This document shows, piece by piece, positions 36,918 through 45,285 of a DNA stretch of 64,000 nucleotides. Made by a program: the position numbers and the translations under genes. Source of the stretch: Klebsiella ornithinolytica NBRC 105727 = ATCC 31898 (GTDB lineage: Bacteria; Pseudomonadota; Gammaproteobacteria; Enterobacterales; Enterobacteriaceae); contig NZ_BCYR01000002.1 of NCBI RefSeq assembly GCF_001598295.1, positions 248,001 to 312,000 on the forward strand, read 5' to 3'. Position 1 is the first letter of the stretch; each line of letters opens with the position of its first letter. The notes under the pieces were generated by a model, which saw only the letters and a program-made list of their open reading frames with translations, had not been told where the DNA came from and did no database searches.

Positions 36918-38096
36918 CTATGCGCGTTCTACCGCCAGCGCAACACCCTGACCGCCGCCGATACAAAGCGTTGCCAACCCTTTACGGGCATCGCGTTTAA
37001 TCATCTCGTGCACCAGAGAAACCAGAATTCGACAGCCTGATGCCCCAATGGGGTGGCCCAGCGCAATCGCCCCGCCGTTAACATTGACCCGCCGCTCATC
37101 CCATTCCAGCACTCTGCCGACAGAAATCGCCTGGGCGGCAAATGCCTCATTGGCCTCGATAAGATCGACCTCATCCAGCCGCCAGCCCGCTCTTTCCAGA
37201 CAGCGGCGCGTCGCGTGTACCGGCGCGATCCCCATCAGGGCCGGATCGACGCCGACGCTGGCAAAAGCGCGGATCCGCGCCAGGATCGGCAGACCGAGCT
37301 CCTGCGCTTTCGATTCGCTCATCATCATTACCGCCGCCGCGCCGTCATTGATGCTGGAAGCGTTGCCCGCGGTCACTGAACCCAGCCGATCGAAGGTGGG
37401 TAGCAGGCTGGCCAGCCCTTCGGCGCTGGCATCGACCCGCGGCTGCTCATCGGTGTCAACGGTGCGCGGCGCCCCGTTCAGCTCGGTGGTTACCGGCACA
37501 ATCTCATCACGAAAGCGCCCTGAATCAATCGCCCGCCGGGCCTTTTGCTGCGAACTCAGCGCCCAGGCATCCTGCAGCTCCCGGCTGATACCATATTCAC
37601 GCGCCAGGTTTTCCGCCGTAACTCCCATGTGATAGTCGTTGAAGGCATCCCACAAACCATCGTGGACCAGGCTGTCAATCAGCTGGCTGTTGCCCAGCTG
37701 AGCGCCGGTGCGGCTATCGGTGAGAACGTGCGGCGCCCGGCTCATATTTTCCTGACCGCCGGCAATCACCACGTCAGCTTCTCCGCACTGGATTGCCTGC
37801 GTCGCCAGATGCAGCGCCTTCAGTCCGGAGCCACACACGTCGTTAATCGTAATGGCAGAAACGGTATTCGGCAGGCCGCCGCGGATCGCCGATTGACGGG
37901 CCGGATTTTGCCCGGTCCCCGCAGTCAGAACCTGCCCGAGGATCACCTCATCAACACTTTGCGGGTCGATACCGGTACGCTCCACCAGAGCCTTGACCAC
38001 AAGACTCCCCAACTCTACCGCGGAGTGACGCGACAACGTTCCCTGAAAACACCCTATCGGAGTGCGCAACGCACCCACGATCACGACATCTTTCAT
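36918..38096 (-). CDS. yqeF: Acetyl-CoA acetyltransferase (thiolase) YqeF
   Basis: 392 residues. A thiolase: nucleophilic Cys88 in NDVCGSGLKAL, NEAFAAQA, the His of GHPIGASGCRILV and the second Cys in TLCIGGGQGVAL. It should interconvert two acetyl-CoA and acetoacetyl-CoA in the cytoplasm. E. coli yqeF lies at the same map place, between kdu and yqeG. No other fatty-acid or butanoate gene is adjacent, so its physiological role is open. Confidence 0.93.
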   Translation of the reverse strand: MKDVVIVGALRTPIGCFQGTLSRHSAVELGSLVVKALVERTGIDPQSVDEVILGQVLTAGTGQNPARQSAIRGGLPNTVSAITINDVCGSGLKALHLATQAIQCGEADVVIAGGQENMSRAPHVLTDSRTGAQLGNSQLIDSLVHDGLWDAFNDYHMGVTAENLAREYGISRELQDAWALSSQQKARRAIDSGRFRDEIVPVTTELNGAPRTVDTDEQPRVDASAEGLASLLPTFDRLGSVTAGNASSINDGAAAVMMMSESKAQELGLPILARIRAFASVGVDPALMGIAPVHATRRCLERAGWRLDEVDLIEANEAFAAQAISVGRVLEWDERRVNVNGGAIALGHPIGASGCRILVSLVHEMIKRDARKGLATLCIGGGQGVALAVERA

Positions 38097-38201
38097 CCTC
38101 TACCTCTGCCCTGCCTCTGCGCAAAGAAACAGCAACATAGTAGAGAATTGTTATCAAAAAATTTCGCAATTGTTTAAAAAAAGTGAGGCGAATCACAAAG
38201 A

Positions 38202-39083
38202 TTAGCCCCGCGTTGCGGGTTCCTGGCGCTGTAAATGCTGACGCAGCCAGCTCCCGGCTTTCCCCGGCGGCGCCTTCTTATTCCACAATAAATCAACGGA
38301 AATCGCCCGCGGCCAGCCGGGAATGTTCAGCGCCACCAGCGTGCCTGACCCGGCAAACTCGTCAACCAGCGCACAAGGTAAAATGCACCATCCCAGCCCC
38401 TGCACCGTCATGCTGAGCAGCAGTAAATAGTTCGGCGCCGACCAGACCTGTCCTTTCGCAGGCTCCAGCGAGCTGGCCAGAAAAGTGCTCAGGCGCAGTT
38501 CTCGCCAGCTACGCAGCTCATCCCAGGTGACCCGTCCCTGCGCCGCCAGCGGATGCGCGGGAGCGACGTAAATGGCCATCGCCGTTTGTAACGGCAGCCG
38601 GGTACTGCCAATCTCCGTCGGATAGCTATCCCTGGCCTCAATCAGCCCCACCTGCGCGCGCTCCTTCTGCAGCAGGTCAATAACATCCTCATCTTCCCCT
38701 ATCAGGCACTCAAACTCGGTGTGGGGAAAACGACGATCGAACTGCTGCAGCAGATCCTCCAGCACATCCGGATGCAGCGTGTCGGAGAGTACAAACGTGA
38801 GGCGCGCTTCCGTTTCATCAGACAGTGAAATAGCCAGCTCATCCAGCCGATTGCTGGCCGCCAGAATCGCTTTGACGTAGCTCAGCACCTGTTCCCCCTG
38901 TGGCGTCAGCGTGGGATGGCGAGTCGCGCGGTCAAACAGTGCGACGCCCAGATCGGCTTCAAGGTTTGAAATGGCGGTGCTGATGGTGGACTGGCTTTTG
39001 CGCAGCCGACGGGCGGCGGCAGAAAACGACCCGCAGGCCACGGCTTCAACAAATGCAGTCAGAGCTTCGGGAGAATAGCGCAT
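38202..39083 (-). CDS. LysR-family regulator (next to PACE efflux gene)
   Basis: 293 residues. Winged helix-turn-helix GSFSAAARRLRKSQSTISTAISNLEADLG at the N-terminus, then a type 2 periplasmic-binding-like effector domain. It is divergent from a PACE efflux gene with a 140-bp gap, the arrangement seen for AceR and AceI in Acinetobacter, so regulation of that gene is likely. It also precedes yqeF on the same strand by 105 bp. Not found at this place in E. coli. Confidence 0.88.
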   Translation of the reverse strand: MRYSPEALTAFVEAVACGSFSAAARRLRKSQSTISTAISNLEADLGVALFDRATRHPTLTPQGEQVLSYVKAILAASNRLDELAISLSDETEARLTFVLSDTLHPDVLEDLLQQFDRRFPHTEFECLIGEDEDVIDLLQKERAQVGLIEARDSYPTEIGSTRLPLQTAMAIYVAPAHPLAAQGRVTWDELRSWRELRLSTFLASSLEPAKGQVWSAPNYLLLLSMTVQGLGWCILPCALVDEFAGSGTLVALNIPGWPRAISVDLLWNKKAPPGKAGSWLRQHLQRQEPATRG

Positions 39084-39223
39084 GAACTATCTACTTTATC
39101 GATGGAATCTATCTTTTGTTTATCATATTTATCCATAAAATGCGGAGTAATTTCTCAGAATCTGTTCCCTCCTTAACTGCAGAGGAACCGGTCAGAACCA
39201 CGGCTTTTCGGAGGTAGCAAGCC

Positions 39224-39685
39224 ATGCAACAGAACACATTTCAGCGTAAAACGCTGACAGAGCGCGTTATCCATGCGGTCAGTTTTGAAGGACTCGCCAC
39301 GTTAATTCTCGCCCCGACCGCCGCCTGGCTGATGCAGCGTTCGGTTCTTGAAATGGGGGGGCTGAGCGTGCTGCTCGCGACGCTGGCCATGGTATGGAAC
39401 CTGATTTATAACGCCGCTTTTGACCGCCTCTGGCCGGTATCTCGCGTGGTGCGAACTCTCAAAGTCCGCGCGCTGCACGCTATCGGCTTTGAATCCGGGT
39501 TTATTCTTATCGGTGTCACCGCCGTGGCACTGATTCTCGGGGTCTCGTTGATCCAGGCGTTTATGCTGGAAATCGGCTTTATGCTGTTCTTTCTGCCCTA
39601 CACCATGCTGTTTAACTGGGTATGGGATACTCTGCGCGAACGCGTACTGAAATATCGCCAGCAGCGGATCCTGGCACGCAGCTAA
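39224..39685 (+). CDS. PACE-family small-molecule efflux protein
   Basis: 153 residues with four membrane helices arranged as two tandem bacterial transmembrane pair domains. Each repeat starts alike (RVIHAVSFEGLAT and RALHAIGFESGFI), with the membrane Glu22 that is needed in AceI. Each ends with an aromatic/acidic loop (WNLIYNAAFDRLW, FNWVWDTLRERVL). PACE proteins export biocides such as chlorhexidine and polyamines; the substrate here is inferred only. Ribosome site CGGAGG precedes the ATG. Confidence 0.9.
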   Translation: MQQNTFQRKTLTERVIHAVSFEGLATLILAPTAAWLMQRSVLEMGGLSVLLATLAMVWNLIYNAAFDRLWPVSRVVRTLKVRALHAIGFESGFILIGVTAVALILGVSLIQAFMLEIGFMLFFLPYTMLFNWVWDTLRERVLKYRQQRILARS

Positions 39686-39694
39686 CTGCTCTTC

Positions 39695-39717
39695 ATCGCC
39701 GGGAGATGCCCGGCGAT
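39695..39717 (+). terminator. Hairpin after the PACE gene
   Basis: A perfect 9-bp stem ATCGCCGGG / CCCGGCGAT with a 5-nt loop, 9 bp after the stop. Only a weak T-rich tail (CCCTTGCC) follows, so termination strength is uncertain. Confidence 0.6.
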
Positions 39718-39818
39718 CCCTTGCCCTGTTTGTCATCCGAAAGTATCGCAACGGCTCATTCGTTGTTGTGGTAAATTACACTCCTTTTTTTTGGTCTTAC
39801 GGTTGATAAATTCACACA

Positions 39819-41048
39819 ATGTCTAAAATTTGGTCTAAAGAAGAAACTCTTTGGAGTTTTGCCTTATATGGCACTGCCGTAGGCGCCGGCACTCTGTTTT
39901 TGCCGATCCAGCTGGGGTCTGCTGGCGCCATTGTTCTGTTCATCACCGCGCTAGTCGCCTGGCCGTTAACCTACTGGCCGCACAAAGCACTGAGTCAGTT
40001 CATTCTCTCCGCGAAAGTTGCGCCCGGCGTCGGGATCACCGGGGCGGTTAACCATTACTACGGCAAGAAAGTGGGGAATCTGATCACCGCCCTCTATTTC
40101 CTCGCCTTTTTCGTGGTCGTCCTGATTTACGCCGTGGCAATCACCAACTCACTCGCCGAGCAGCTGGCAAGGCATATGCCGATTACACCCGCCGTTCGCG
40201 CCATGCTGAGTCTGGCCGTGGTCATGGTGTTGAACCTGATCTTTTTAATGGGCCGCCATATCACGATTAAGGTGATGGGTTTTTTGGTGTTCCCGCTGAT
40301 TGCCTGCTTCCTGTTCTTGTCGATCTATTTAATCGGCGACTGGCAGCCTGAGCACCTCACCAGCCAGCTGCAGCTGACTTCTCATACGTTCCACCAGGTC
40401 TGGATCTCAATCCCTGTGATGGTTTTCGCTTTTAGCCATACGCCCATCATTTCAACTTTTGCTATCGATCAGCAGGAGAAATATGGTGATCTGGCTATGG
40501 GTAAATGCAAAAAAATCATGAAGGTGGCCTATACCATCATCTGCGCCAGCGTGCTGTTTTTTGTCTTCAGCTGCCTGCTGGCGATACCGGTCTCCTATAT
40601 TGAAAACGCCCGCAACGAAGGAGTGACCATTCTCTCCGCGCTGTCGATGATGCCTGGTTCTCCGGCATGGCTGGCGGTAACAGGCATCGTGGTCGCCGTA
40701 GTGGCCATGTCGAAGTCATTCCTCGGCACCTATTTTGGCGTGATTGAAGGCGCCAGCGAAATCGTGAAAACGTCGCTGAATCAGGTCGGGATTCGCAAAA
40801 GCCGCGCCTTTAACCGCGCGATGTCGATTCTGCTGGTTTCGACGCTGACGTTCATAGTTTGCTTCATCAATCCGAACGCCATTTCCATGATCTACGCCAT
40901 CAGCGGCCCGCTGATCGCCATGATCCTGTTCATCATGCCGACGCTGTCGACCTACATCATTCCCGCACTCAAACCCTACCGTTCAGTGGGTAATTTCATC
41001 ACCCTGGTGGTCGGCCTGCTGTGCGTTTCGGTCATGTTCTTTAGCTAA
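39819..41048 (+). CDS. yqeG: HAAAP-family amino-acid transporter YqeG
   Basis: 409 residues with about 11 membrane helices, as E. coli YqeG. A member of the hydroxy/aromatic amino-acid permease family with SdaC and TdcC; the first helix holds the GTAVGAGTLFLPIQLG motif. Related proteins take up serine or threonine with protons or sodium; the substrate of YqeG is not firmly known. Its place after yqeF is kept, but a LysR/PACE pair has been inserted between them. Confidence 0.95.
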   Translation: MSKIWSKEETLWSFALYGTAVGAGTLFLPIQLGSAGAIVLFITALVAWPLTYWPHKALSQFILSAKVAPGVGITGAVNHYYGKKVGNLITALYFLAFFVVVLIYAVAITNSLAEQLARHMPITPAVRAMLSLAVVMVLNLIFLMGRHITIKVMGFLVFPLIACFLFLSIYLIGDWQPEHLTSQLQLTSHTFHQVWISIPVMVFAFSHTPIISTFAIDQQEKYGDLAMGKCKKIMKVAYTIICASVLFFVFSCLLAIPVSYIENARNEGVTILSALSMMPGSPAWLAVTGIVVAVVAMSKSFLGTYFGVIEGASEIVKTSLNQVGIRKSRAFNRAMSILLVSTLTFIVCFINPNAISMIYAISGPLIAMILFIMPTLSTYIIPALKPYRSVGNFITLVVGLLCVSVMFFS

Positions 41049-41058
41049 TCTTCCCCTC

Positions 41059-41086
41059 TGCGGCGGCGGTTATCACCGCCGCCGCA
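41059..41086 (+). terminator. Strong hairpin after yqeG
   Basis: A perfect 12-bp GC-rich stem (TGCGGCGGCGGT with ACCGCCGCCGCA) and a TATC loop begin 11 bp after the yqeG stop. Only a short T-containing tail (CGTTCTG) follows. Confidence 0.65.
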
Positions 41087-41164
41087 CGTTCTGCCAATAT
41101 TTCTGCCATCCGGACTTCCTCGCCAGGTTTACACTTAGGGTTTGCACACCAGTGGGGAATCGCC

Positions 41165-42031
41165 ATGTCCAGCGTAAAACTATCCGGAAGCGGAACATTA
41201 GGTCATCGCCAGGTTTATCGTCTGGGTTACGGCGCTATGCAGTTAGCCGGCCCCGGCGTATTTGGTCCGCCTGCCGATCCGGACGCCGCTATTCGTGTCC
41301 TGCGCGCGGCGGTAGCGGCGGGAGTCAATCATATTGATACCTCTGATTTTTACGGCCCGCATATTACTAACCAGCTGATTCGCAAAGCGCTCCATCCTTA
41401 CGCAGACGATCTCTGCATCGTGACGAAAGTCAGCGCTCGCCGTGATGAAAAGGGCAACTGGCTGCCGGCGATGTCGCCCGAAGAGCTCACGCAGGCGGTG
41501 GAAGACAATCTGCGTAATCTGGGGCTCGATGTCCTGGAGATCGTGAATCTGCGCAGCATGCTCGGCACCCACGGCCCGGTAGAAGGCTCACTGGAAGCGC
41601 CGCTGACCACGCTGCTTGAGCTTAAAGAGCGTGGGCTTATTCGCCACATCGGCCTCAGTAACGTCACGGCGAAGCAGGTGGCCGATGCGCAAAAGCTGAC
41701 GCCCGTTGTTTGCGTGCAAAACCAGTACAACGTTGCCAATCGCGGAGACGATGCGCTGATTGATGAGCTTGCCGCACAAAATATTGCCTACGTCCCTTTC
41801 TTCCCGCTTGGGGGGTTTACTCCGCTACAGGCACAGGAACTTAACGATGTTGCCGCCGCGCTGGAGGCGACACCGATGCAGGTTGCGCTGGCCTGGCTAC
41901 TACAGCGTTCGCCTAATATTCTGCTGATTCCGGGAACCTCTTCGCTCCAGCACCTGCAGGAAAACCTGGCCGCTGGCGCGTTAACCCTGCCGCCGGAAGC
42001 CATCGCAACATTAGCGGCACTGCAGAACTAA
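41165..42031 (+). CDS. Aldo/keto reductase, PdxI/YdbC-like
   Basis: 288 residues. Collinear with E. coli YdbC (PdxI, NADPH-dependent pyridoxal reductase): YRLGYGAMQLAGPGVFGPP, VNHIDTSDFYGPH with the catalytic Asp and Tyr, VTKVSARR with Lys, and PFFPLGGFTPLQ. It is therefore likely a pyridoxal or related aldehyde reductase. The E. coli gene is at a different map position, so this may be a moved orthologue or an extra copy. Ends with a hairpin and is followed by the mrk locus. Confidence 0.85.
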   Translation: MSSVKLSGSGTLGHRQVYRLGYGAMQLAGPGVFGPPADPDAAIRVLRAAVAAGVNHIDTSDFYGPHITNQLIRKALHPYADDLCIVTKVSARRDEKGNWLPAMSPEELTQAVEDNLRNLGLDVLEIVNLRSMLGTHGPVEGSLEAPLTTLLELKERGLIRHIGLSNVTAKQVADAQKLTPVVCVQNQYNVANRGDDALIDELAAQNIAYVPFFPLGGFTPLQAQELNDVAAALEATPMQVALAWLLQRSPNILLIPGTSSLQHLQENLAAGALTLPPEAIATLAALQN

Positions 42032-42044
42032 CGGCCTTCGCCAC

Positions 42045-42070
42045 ACCTGTGCGTGTCCTTCCGCACAGGT
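42045..42070 (+). terminator. Hairpin after the aldo/keto reductase gene
   Basis: ACCTGTGC (42045-42052) pairs with GCACAGGT (42063-42070), 13 bp after the stop. No T run, so its role as terminator is uncertain. Confidence 0.45.
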
Positions 42071-42445
42071 CCTTGCCGGGCGCCATTTTCCCTCCTATTA
42101 TTTGGCTGGAATTAGCCCAACGCTGCTGGCACTATATATCCTACAAATGGGTATATGCTTGCACTAACCTGCGCTAAACAACCCTATATACAGCATTGAT
42201 TTATACTATTTTGACAAGTCTCCTTATTGGGGACTTCTGTCGTTTTTGCCTTCCCCAAAAATTTTTACAACTCTTGATTACAGGAAAAACAACATCTGAT
42301 TCGACGTTTATACAAATCAATTTAGCGACAAAGATAGCTAATAACATCAAACGCTCATAAAAACATCTGGTTAATGCAATCAGAATGTTGGCATTGCCAT
42401 AAGAAAAATTTAACTAACACAATAAAAAATCAACAAGGACTTTAC
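42071..42445 (+). promoter_or_regulatory. mrkH upstream region
   Basis: About 375 bp, strongly A+T-rich compared with the flanking genes, as expected for an H-NS-sensitive fimbrial promoter. A hairpin AAGTCTCC-TTATT-GGGGACTT lies at about 42215-42235. No coding frame is supported. It should contain the mrkHI promoter, which in K. pneumoniae is controlled by MrkH and MrkI themselves. Confidence 0.5.
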
Positions 42446-43141
42446 ATGACAGAGGGAACAATAAAGACCAGCCGGTATGAAATCATTGCTATTTTCAGGG
42501 AGGAACTCAGGAAACACTCCGAGATAGAAGTTTTCTTTAATAACAAAAACATCATGACCCAACTTACCCGGGTAGACTTTGCTGAGTTCCATATCGTCAC
42601 CCAGAGCAAAATCCCCCCAGGGCATAAATACAAATTCATTTTGCATAGTGATTCAGGAAAGATTGAGTTCTGTTCATCGTTAAAGAAAAGTTATAACAGC
42701 GATGCCGAACGCGGTAATAAAGTCTCATTTGCCTTACCCGAATGCATTCATGTGGTACAACGACGTCGCGACCCCCGCTTTCGTTTGCATCACCGGTATG
42801 ACTTTTTTTGTCGCGGTCGACACAGAAATGGCGAAAACTATCTTTTCGATATTAAAGACATTTCAGATGGCGGCTGTGCGCTGATCGCGAAAAGTCCGAA
42901 CCTGAAATTTCTCACGCATAGTTCAATCCTCAAGAATTCAGTTCTGTCGCTGGCTGAGTATGGTGAAATCACCATTGATTTAGCGATAAAAAATGTTGTT
43001 GAAGTGACACTTGATGAAGACAGTGAAAGCTATCACCAGGTTTCCTGTCAGTTTAAATTCCGCCACCGCGAAGATAAGACCAGAATAGAGAAAATGCTGC
43101 TCGATTTGATTCTGGAAGCTAAGCGAAAAAAGAGAGTCTGA
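42446..43141 (+). CDS. mrkH: MrkH, c-di-GMP-responsive activator of type 3 fimbriae
   Basis: 231 residues from ATG 42446 (MTEGTIKTSRYEI), which matches the K. pneumoniae MrkH start; an in-frame upstream ATG at 42374 lacks a ribosome site. The C-terminal PilZ domain carries the c-di-GMP motifs RRRDPRFRL (R-x3-R) and DISDGGC (D-x-S-x2-G). The N-terminal half is the YcgR-like domain; the C-terminus ends in a basic LEAKRKKRV tail. MrkH bound to c-di-GMP activates mrkA transcription and its own operon. mrkI follows after 4 bp. Confidence 0.95.
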   Translation: MTEGTIKTSRYEIIAIFREELRKHSEIEVFFNNKNIMTQLTRVDFAEFHIVTQSKIPPGHKYKFILHSDSGKIEFCSSLKKSYNSDAERGNKVSFALPECIHVVQRRRDPRFRLHHRYDFFCRGRHRNGENYLFDIKDISDGGCALIAKSPNLKFLTHSSILKNSVLSLAEYGEITIDLAIKNVVEVTLDEDSESYHQVSCQFKFRHREDKTRIEKMLLDLILEAKRKKRV

Positions 43142-43145
43142 CCCC

Positions 43146-43721
43146 TTGGACAGGATATTTCTGTATACCGATGATAATTTAATCGGTCAATCAATTCATT
43201 GGTATATGGTTGATAACAATAAAAATGTCACCACCTTCCGTTATCAGGATATCACTCAGGGGGCAATCGCCCCCCTGTCTGGGATCGTTATTTTCAACGT
43301 TATTCATAAGGACTTTTCTGCTGCCGACACGATGTTATTGCTCAACGATATGCGCTGGTGTCTTCTGCACTGTACCCGGCTAATCCTGGTGGTCAGAAGC
43401 GATATTGCCAACCTGTTCAGGGAACTAATAAACATAGATAACACCATGATTCTTACAGAAAAAACACCATTGCATGATTTTTATCGCGCCGTCAGTACTC
43501 CCGCAGTCGGCAGCGAGTTTTCCGTACCGAAGAAGCTTTCTGCCAGAGAGCGCCAGGTGCTGGAGCTGACCATGACCTGCCACAACAACAAAAGAATTGC
43601 CACTCTGCTGAATATTGACCATAAAACCGTACACAGTCACAGGATTCATATCATGCAAAAACTTGGCATGCATAACTCGCGGGCGATGCACAATAAAATT
43701 GTCGACATGTATCAATGCTAG
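43146..43721 (+). CDS. mrkI: MrkI, LuxR-type regulator
   Basis: 191 residues from a TTG start (DRIFLYTDDNLIG...). AAGAGAG upstream can serve as ribosome site, and the TTG lies 4 bp after the mrkH stop, supporting coupling. The C-terminal LuxR-type helix-turn-helix is LSARERQVLELTMTCHNNKRIATLLNIDHKTVHSHRIHIMQKLG; the N-terminal part is not a canonical receiver. In K. pneumoniae MrkI acts with MrkH to increase type 3 fimbria expression. Confidence 0.93.
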   Translation: MDRIFLYTDDNLIGQSIHWYMVDNNKNVTTFRYQDITQGAIAPLSGIVIFNVIHKDFSAADTMLLLNDMRWCLLHCTRLILVVRSDIANLFRELINIDNTMILTEKTPLHDFYRAVSTPAVGSEFSVPKKLSARERQVLELTMTCHNNKRIATLLNIDHKTVHSHRIHIMQKLGMHNSRAMHNKIVDMYQC

Positions 43722-43857
43722 AAAAAAACCGTCTCCCCAATCAAAACCAGATAATTAATTGAAAAGTTACTTTTAATAAACATTCCAAACTGCAGAAAGG
43801 TCACTTATAATAATTTCACCCTGCAGCGATGTTTTGTAAAGTGCCTGACACGAGAAA

Positions 43858-44574
43858 ATGAACGCTAACATATTTTCCGATTATAACTTATCCCGTGGCG
43901 ATATCTCTGTTCGTTATGTTTTTCAAAAAATGTTCTCACCGCAGGACACTCTCGTGGCCGTGGAGTGTTTAAGCCGCTTCGATTCTATTCCTGTGGCCCC
44001 GGAATTTTTCTTTCGCCATGCTAATGCGGCACTCCGTGAAAGTATTTTCATGGAGCAACTGGCATTGATTGAAAAGCACCGGACATGGTTTATTGACAAT
44101 GGTATTTCAGCCACAATCAATGTTGACGATCATATTCTCGGAATTTTGAGCCAGCCGCAAATCGAAACCTACATTAACCATCTGAAGTGTGTACATTTTG
44201 AGGTTACGGAAAATGCCAATAGCCTGCTGAATAATGCATTAGCCAGCTGGAAAAGTCCCCAGACGTCCACACTGTGGCTCGATGATTTTGGTTCTGGTTA
44301 TGCCGGCATTAATGCTATTCGCGGATACCATTTTGATTATGTCAAAATTGACAAAGATTTTTTCTGGCATCTCATGCAGAAAGAGTCCGGGCGACCGCTG
44401 ATGGATGCGCTGGTGACATTCCTGTCACGTAATAACCACAATGTCATTATTGAAGGTGTCGAGAGCGAAGCACATAAAAACTGGCTTAAGGGAATGGAGT
44501 GGTTTGCTATTCAGGGCCATTACTGGAAAGAAGTCAGTATTGAACAACTGGTTCAGGAAAGAGTTAGCGCATAA
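43858..44574 (+). CDS. mrkJ: MrkJ, c-di-GMP phosphodiesterase (EAL domain)
   Basis: 238 residues, a stand-alone EAL domain. The EAL motif appears as ECLSRF, followed by the metal and catalytic segments NVDDHI, FEVTEN, LDDFGSGYAG, VKIDKDF and IIEGVES. It hydrolyses c-di-GMP and so lowers MrkH activity, closing a feedback loop. The ATG has no strong ribosome site. 136 bp separate it from mrkI. It faces mrkF across a shared terminator. Confidence 0.93.
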   Translation: MNANIFSDYNLSRGDISVRYVFQKMFSPQDTLVAVECLSRFDSIPVAPEFFFRHANAALRESIFMEQLALIEKHRTWFIDNGISATINVDDHILGILSQPQIETYINHLKCVHFEVTENANSLLNNALASWKSPQTSTLWLDDFGSGYAGINAIRGYHFDYVKIDKDFFWHLMQKESGRPLMDALVTFLSRNNHNVIIEGVESEAHKNWLKGMEWFAIQGHYWKEVSIEQLVQERVSA

Positions 44575-44600
44575 AAATACCGCATGATTGCGGTATTTTT
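44573..44600. terminator. Bidirectional terminator between mrkJ and mrkF
   Basis: AAAAATACCGC (44573-44583) and GCGGTATTTTT (44590-44600) form a perfect 11-bp stem with A and T runs on the two sides, so it can terminate both convergent transcripts. Confidence 0.92.
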
Positions 44601-44620
44601 ATGCGCTAAATATCACACGC

Positions 44621-45271
44621 TTAATTATACACAAGTTCCCAGGTTGCCCAGCTGGTCAATGGACCGGTTGTCGCTTTTTCCGGGGACGGTGTGACATAGC
44701 CGATATAATAAGTAAATACACCGCCATTAACCGATTTTTCAACAATCGGCACCCGATTTTGCTGCGGGTCGGCGGGGACAATTTTATTACTCTTATCCAG
44801 CGTATTATTATCATTGGTGGACAGCGCCAGATAGATATTGCGCGCCCCATCCGCTAACGTGTTCGCCAGATAGCCCGCATTTTCATTCGCGACGGCATCG
44901 ACCATAAATCCATCAATCCAGCGCACATTCACCGCACGAATCTCATTTTTATCCGCCGCGCCGCCATCATGGCGGAGCTGACAATTCGACAACTCAAGAG
45001 TGAAAGGCTGCGGCTTCATAAATGCGCCGGCCCCGCGGCCGTGGACTTCCGCCAGGCTCACCGGCGCCAGCCAGACATTGCCGCTGCCGGCATTATTCGC
45101 GCCGTTAAGCGCCACGCTACAGGAGATATCCGTCACCCGGCCGACAAAATCAACGCGTCCGTTATCGTAATTGGTCATAAAACCGTAGGCCGACGAGGCG
45201 GCAAGCATCGCGCCAGCGACGGCCAGCCTGATGCATTGTCGGCCATATGTGCCACATCCATATTGCTTCAT
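44621..45271 (-). CDS. mrkF: MrkF, minor type 3 fimbrial protein
   Basis: 216 residues. Signal peptide ending in ASSAYG, then a pilin domain with the disulphide pair (DISCSVAL and LSNCQLRH) and a C-terminal beta-strand ending TWELVYN, like MrkA (TYEITYQ). MrkF is a minor shaft component that affects fimbria anchoring and stability on the cell surface. Last gene of mrkABCDF, 14 bp after mrkD. Confidence 0.94.
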   Translation of the reverse strand: MKQYGCGTYGRQCIRLAVAGAMLAASSAYGFMTNYDNGRVDFVGRVTDISCSVALNGANNAGSGNVWLAPVSLAEVHGRGAGAFMKPQPFTLELSNCQLRHDGGAADKNEIRAVNVRWIDGFMVDAVANENAGYLANTLADGARNIYLALSTNDNNTLDKSNKIVPADPQQNRVPIVEKSVNGGVFTYYIGYVTPSPEKATTGPLTSWATWELVYN

Positions 45272-45285
45272 GCCCGCCTCCTGAA

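Noticed and set aside
42215-42235. Hairpin AAGTCTCC-TTATT-GGGGACTT upstream of mrkH, considered as a riboswitch or terminator
   Set aside because: The stem is short with one G-U pair and there is no known aptamer pattern; noted only in the region entry.
43146-43148. TTG start of mrkI taken as a sign of a broken gene
   Set aside because: The protein from TTG has the expected MrkI length and the TTG sits 4 bp after the mrkH stop with a purine-rich stretch before it.
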